Source of the DNA: Paragonimus skrjabini miyazakii
Lineage: Eukaryota > Platyhelminthes > Trematoda > Plagiorchiida > Troglotrematidae
Reading direction: 5' to 3'
DNA: 64,000 bases
NCBI GenBank assembly: GCA_014338405.1
Contig: JTDE01003557.1
Coordinates: forward strand, 1,437-65,436
Positions 59,223 through 64,000 of the stretch are shown in pieces (within the stretch, counting starts at the first letter, position 1; each line of letters opens with the position of its first letter). The position numbers and the translations under genes were made by a program. The notes under the pieces were generated by a model that saw only the letters and a program-made list of their open reading frames with translations, was not told the origin of the DNA and did not search any database.

Positions 59223-59426
59223 ATACGTATACTGATGGAAAGAGAGCTTCCAATCGTTGATGGTTTGTTCTCAAAGTCCTCAAAGCGAACCAGCGGATAC
59301 AAAAACCGCAGTATGGCTGTATTTCAAACGGGAACGTGGAAATTCTGTGTTCAACACTCAATGTCTGATAAACCTGGAAAACGAGTTATCAAGGCGCCTA
59401 AGCCCGCCAACAGAAAAGAAAAATAA
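59223..59426 (+). CDS. Candidate terminal exon, unrecognised protein
   Basis: A strong acceptor (GGTTATTTTGCTTTTAG) precedes a frame that is open in phase 0 for 67 codons to TAA at 59424-59426. It begins IRILMERELPIVDG and ends in a lysine-rich tail (KAPKPANRKEK). Phase 0 entry matches the phase 0 exit of 56651-56763, so the two may be consecutive exons. A second reading in phase 1 gives a 12-residue end (DTYTDGKRASNR) that would suit the micro-exon at 57693-57731. GTAAGT at 59447 could be a donor if the exon is longer. No domain is recognised. Confidence 0.38.
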   Translation: MRILMERELPIVDGLFSKSSKRTSGYKNRSMAVFQTGTWKFCVQHSMSDKPGKRVIKAPKPANRKEK

Positions 59427-59723
59427 TTGCCCCATAATCGTTAAAGGTAAGTGTCAAGCTTTTATTTGTCATCACGAGGTAAAATATACTGGAACAGTGA
59501 GATAAATTTTCTACCATTAGACTATGAGAAAACGAACAAATCATTGTAGGAATTAATTGCGGGCATTCAAATTTAGTTACTAAAACATTTGCGAGTAGTA
59601 TACTATTAGCCGACCTAAATACGCCCAAAGCCTTCTTCAAAATGAGAAATTCTCGATTTCATTTTACCGCTGGAACCAGTGAGACACATTGTACTACATA
59701 ATGGTGGTTAACGGAAGAGTGGG

Positions 59724-60120
59724 TCATGACTGGTACACTGTGAAACTGACAAAATTTTCAGAGAGCGCAAAAGTAGTGGATGTTCTGCAACTCTGGTCGT
59801 TGTAAAAGAAGCATTCAATGACAAATGCAATGTTTGGACAAAGTGTTTTAGCGCACACATATAACCGGAGAAATTTGGGTAACGCCCGCACCAAACAGAA
59901 TGGAACGATCACCTTGATGATCACAGGTGTAATGTGAGAGATAAAATTTGAATTATGTTTGTGAATAGAGTCGACTAGGTGAGTCGTAATTTCCAGAATC
60001 GTTCGTTTAGTACCATCTTGCAGTTGACCAAACAAGACGATGTATGGGCATTCTTTCCGAAATTTTTGACTACAATTCTGACAAAGTTGAATATGTTGTG
60101 CTTATAGGACTGGCCGTGAA
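59724..60120 (-). pseudogene. Protein-like minus frame with Cys motif, unrecognised
   Basis: Read on the minus strand, a frame enters after CCTATAAG near 60120 and runs IQLCQNCSQKFRKECPYIVL then FGQLQDGTKRTILEITTHLV and on to a TGA at 59724. CX2CX7C and the FGxxxDGTKR wording could suit a transposase or a zinc-binding protein. It lies just downstream of the frame at 60620-60862 on the same strand, and the two may be parts of one element. The family is not established. Confidence 0.25.
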
Positions 60121-60619
60121 CAAAATTGATGCCAACTTCTGCTAGTGTACTAAACGACACATTAATACATCTACGTCTGCCATGTGAAAGTATTTTTTAC
60201 TTCAGGATTTATTAAACGGAACGCGCCTCACATACATATTAACCGTGTTCTATCCAGCCGCGAAATGAGATAAAAAAAGCGAGCATCCTTACCAATTATG
60301 CATTAAAAACAGTTTCTGACTGTTTTGTTCAAAATTACACTTTTACCATTAAAAGTAATCGTCCTTAATAAATACCAATATAGTCTTTTGCGAAAGATTG
60401 GGCGATTGGTCATCTACAACATTGGGAGAAACCGATCACACACGTCCGTTCGTTCGTACATCGATAGGATCCTCCATTCATAAAAATGATCTGATTCTAC
60501 ATTATAATAACGGTTTGGAGTACCACAATCATGAGTGTATTGGTCAATCTATTAATACAAACAAGTGTGGTCAACAGTCAACTGGTCGTCTGAAAACTTA
60601 ATGTGTAGGGTGAGAAAGG

Positions 60620-60862
60620 TTAATTGCTTAACTTCCAATCATAATCTCGCTTCAATTTCTCCTCAGTTTTCTCCAAAATATTTTCACTTGTGACAACTGC
60701 ATTACACCTGTCAAACCACAAGAAAAACAGATGTATTACTTTTTCGATAGGGAAGGTTTTATGGTGACGATAATATTTGAATTCTCCAGTTTTCAGATAA
60801 ATAAAAATATTCGCAAGCATCTGATTAGAACAGCCTTCAAACATTCTAATATTATGGTGCAT
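60620..60862 (-). pseudogene. Possible Merlin-like (IS1016) transposase N-terminal fragment
   Basis: An 80-codon minus frame contains CSNQM, then about 20 residues later RHHKTFPIEKVIHLFFLWFD and EKTEEKLKRDYDW. Merlin transposases have CxxCGxxM, a basic strip, then LPLxKxLxLxYxW and a TxxDWYNFxR helix with similar spacing. No DDE residues were found downstream, so the call is tentative. Merlin elements are known in flatworms. Confidence 0.27.
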
Positions 60863-62781
60863 AACAATTCAGCGTAACCGAGTAAGGGTGATGTTCATCA
60901 AGGCAATTGATTTGATATCAAAGGCCAATCCGTGATCGGTAAATATTGCACGATAATAATGAATATAACTCAAAACTATCGTCATGTAATCAACTCATGC
61001 TTAGTACGTCAATCATTGCAAAAATTGCATAAAACACAATCAGTTTAGTCCCCTTTAACGATTTCTTTTCCGTTTACTTCAAGCTACTCATGATGAAATC
61101 AGTAACCACGATTAAAAAATAATAACGGATAATAAAGGCGATCGGAAATACATGCCGCCTTTCCAAATCAAAATTTACACAGATTTACGGAAAAGAACAC
61201 AATAAATACCGAATACGACATCCACTCATTTTTACCAAGGTTTTCATAAAATAATACCTATACAACAGTTACATATGTACTACTTACATGATGTAGTCTA
61301 TAACCTACTTCGATTATTTATTTTAAGTATCTTTTAATGCCACATTATTGCTAATTTCTTTTAATTTTGGTAGTTAATGTTGGCAGAAGCGATCTGTTGG
61401 GTATGTCGTTAATCTGTGTCACGTGTTCTCAACTCTTACGTACGAACTACGACCCTTAGTTGAGTACATATTATTTAACAATGTTAGTGCAATCAAAATG
61501 TTGGACACAGTCATATTTGTCTTCCTTAATCTTGTCGTTCCGAAGTTTACAACATAATAAATCGAACTTCATAAATGTGAGACCTTTTGGGCGATGCTTA
61601 GTAAATCGAGTTGAAGAGGTTGCTGTCAGCATCAGGTGCCAGCAGTGATGAATGAACAGGCGTTACAAGCAATGCCGATACCTGCTGTTCTGTGCCGAAA
61701 GTTTATAATCCCGAGTAAATTGTTTCCTAAATAAAGAAACATCACACTACTCAAACATATCGAAGAAACTTCTCAATCTTTGAGATTCGATCAATGTATG
61801 TGTTACAGATACGTCGATCAAATATCACACTTCACGTCACCTTCTGACGCTTCCTTATTCGACAGCCTTGGTGGTTTCATGCTCAAGAAAGCAAGTAGGT
61901 TACTATAACATAGTAGGTTTAAACCTACTGTTCATGCGGAACCAATGGGTTTAAAAGGGACAGGTGAACTATCCTTCGTGCATATAACGCATGACAGTTA
62001 CATTTGATAGACTTTTAATGCGAGGACATGTTAAGCATACCAGCATCACCGAGACAGTTCCAGTGGTGTATTTTCCTTGTTTTTGATAAGTTCGGTAATG
62101 CCACAGTATGGTTATCTGTTTGGTTCCTTCGGCACTATCATATTCTTCAAAAATTTGATAGGCTTTTGAATAAACACTACTATAGATGTGTACTTGCTTA
62201 TCTCACATATTGCAGACATTGCTGAAGGAAATATAACAATCATACAGGAAGATTTTCGCTAAATCTTTCGGTAAACTTGTGAAATCCATATACATTTATT
62301 CAGGGCAGTCAACTTGTTCTTCAGTAGTACAGTTGATTGTTATATGTTGCCGTTTCCACATGGTACAGAGGACTTACAATCACATAAAAACACTGTGCAT
62401 CCTGTAATGAACTGATTAATGGTGTCTGGATGACTATTCATCCACAAAACAACTGCGGAGTAAACATTGTTTAGTAAAGTCAAACAAGTTTTGTTAAATT
62501 GCTCTCCGAAGATAGTGCATTACACACTTCTAAACGATAAATATCTTCATGGGGTTTGATAGCTCACTGTATCGCAAACGAGTTTAACCTTGACAACCGT
62601 AGGAAGAAATGACTGATTTTCATCTATGTTGAACAGCATGTTAGTGCACCTGAAATTGAAGGGGACTACATGACAAGTGCTATAGTACAACTGAAGCTCT
62701 TTCGCAATGATAGCCTTTTTGGTCAACTGTAACAGACTTGCACATTCTGCTCGTAGTTAACTTATATGCATCAAACACAAG
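60863..62781. other. AT-rich intergenic DNA
   Basis: No gene is recognised. A perfect 18-base palindrome AGTAGGTTTAAACCTACT lies at 61912-61929. Confidence 0.4.
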
Positions 62782-63110
62782 ATGATCTGTCTAACATGTG
62801 AAAAGTCAATCTTTGAATTTGGCGTAACAATGCGTACTTCTCAACGGAATCGCGAATGTTGCAAAAAGTTAGATCCGAAGGTGTTATTTTGTATAATTCA
62901 TAGGTTTGTGAAATTTGTGGGGATGTGTCTGATATTAAAATCGAGGTTACGCCGAAAAATGATTACAATGAAAACTTGTGAGTCGAATCTGCCACTACTG
63001 ATTATAAATGATACAGAAACAATGTTTGAGAAGCAGAGCGGGTAATCAGCAATCCTGTAGAACTACACGAACTTGTCCATCAAGGAGTCTTCTTACAAAT
63101 GCGAGCTTAG
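62782..63110 (+). CDS. Candidate small CxxC protein with tiny introns
   Basis: The predicted exons are 62782-62880, 62904-62977 and 63050-63110. Exon 1 starts at an ATG and codes MICLTCEKSIFEFG...RNRECCKKLDPK. The first intron would be only 23 nt (GTGTTATT...ATTCATAG). Exon 2 reads VCEICGDVSDIKIEVTPKND and leaves in phase 2 at GTGAGT. Exon 3 gives FNPVELHELVHQGVFLQMRA and TAG. Two CxxC pairs 31 residues apart suggest one zinc site. Small 5' introns are known in schistosome genes, although 23 nt is at the low limit. Unspliced, the first frame also stays open to 63045, so the model is not forced. About 77 residues, family unknown. Confidence 0.4.
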
Positions 63111-64000
63111 TGGTGTCATTCGGCGTTTGTTGCTTCGCAATACCAAACTGACATTTGTCGAGATAATTTGGTTCATTAACTAATTGAGTATTTCCAAAAA
63201 GAACTCAACTGGCATGCTGCTCTGAAGGTTGCTCAGTCGAAAATCCATCATTAGCTACTGCTCAAATCTTATTTTCATTCAAAGTACCATTGATCTGGCT
63301 GCGGGTATCTTTCGCGTTTCTAAATTTGACCACAACTTCAAATGGCTTAGATGAACTTGTCGAGTTCCTCGAAACAAGTGCCATTGTCTCTCTTCTAAAG
63401 GTCAGTCTGACGGCGTTACCTAGATAACTAACTACCTAGTCACCACTAGATAACTCCTATCTGCTTTTGCACAAAAAGCTTCATTCGATATTTGCTCACA
63501 TGTTGTGAACAACATTTGAAAGAATATCATTTTTAGGGCATGAACAACAACCACAATGTCCTAAAATAGCTTTGTTGAGTATTGAGGGGTTGATCTCAAA
63601 ATGAACACAATCAAATTAGCCTAAACGTGTGCACAGCCATAGTTGTCTAAGTGAACTGTTCAGATTGACCAATCGCTGCAACAGATAATATTGACTTTTC
63701 CGTCGATTACTTATCATTAATCAAGATACCCTCATCCACGTTCACAATTTCCAATCTGGGAATAGTAGACTATACATTCTGTATAACCTTCATGACCATT
63801 CAATTCGACTGATTAATACACCCGCAGTTTCAGTATGTTTATCGTTTCTGTCAGTATGCTTTCATGTGCCACAGAATTAACGAATTAAGTTCAATAGTGC
63901 CTTGCTACCATACATTGATATTATTCCCAACATTTATCAGAAATTGTTGAAAGCGTTCTAGTTACCTGCTGAATGACTTGATTTCAGTTGAGAAGATTCT
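63111..64000. other. Intergenic or beginning of further exons
   Basis: A plus frame near 63262-63420 (NGLDELVEFLETSAIVSLLK) looks protein-like, but no clear acceptor and donor pair was found. It may belong to a gene extending past the window. Confidence 0.25.

Noticed and set aside
1..64000. Bacterial-type features (operons, ribosome binding sites, CRISPR arrays)
   Set aside because: Element types, splice signals and gene density are eukaryotic, and no spaced short repeats were seen.

Overview
This is eukaryotic DNA, about 40% G+C, gene-poor and rich in old retroelements. The element set points to a flatworm, most likely a digenean fluke and possibly a schistosome relative: a non-LTR reverse-transcriptase tail, a Bel/Pao element, three Ty3/gypsy lineages, a Penelope-like endonuclease fragment and a tRNA-derived SINE. 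A small secreted-protein gene made of very short symmetric exons fits the same group. The species is inferred from sequence character only.

Layout. Positions 1-175 hold the C-terminus of a non-LTR reverse transcriptase (minus strand). 4977-9255 is a decayed Bel/Pao retrotransposon (plus) with recognisable gag, zinc knuckle, protease, reverse transcriptase, RNase H and integrase in canonical order, broken by frameshifts and stops. 11587-13820 carries the most interesting feature: a candidate micro-exon gene with a TATA box, a signal-peptide exon, symmetric exons of 27, 39 and 39 nt all in phase 1, and a phase-compatible terminal exon. 15310-16262 is an integrase remnant of one gypsy lineage (minus). 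19076-23552 is a nearly full-length gypsy element (minus) with two LTRs, a PBS-like site, a polypurine tract and all pol domains. 24385-32430 is a second, older gypsy element (minus) flanked by diverged 0.7-kb repeats and interrupted by a 923-base assembly gap.

The right half (33-64 kb) is AT-rich and mostly without recognisable genes. It holds a 314-bp foldback element (34970-35283), a third copy of a 90-bp repeat with a clear 12-bp target duplication (35407-35520), the Penelope-like fragment (42640-43010), two SINE copies (50082-50205 and 57966-58170) and several isolated exon-like intervals with good splice sites: 52404-52777, 56651-56763, 57693-57731, 59223-59426 and 62782-63110. The last looks like a small CxxC protein with a 23-nt intron.

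None of the retroelements looks able to move: each has lost frames or catalytic residues. The candidate host genes are predictions from splice signals and phase, with no transcript evidence.
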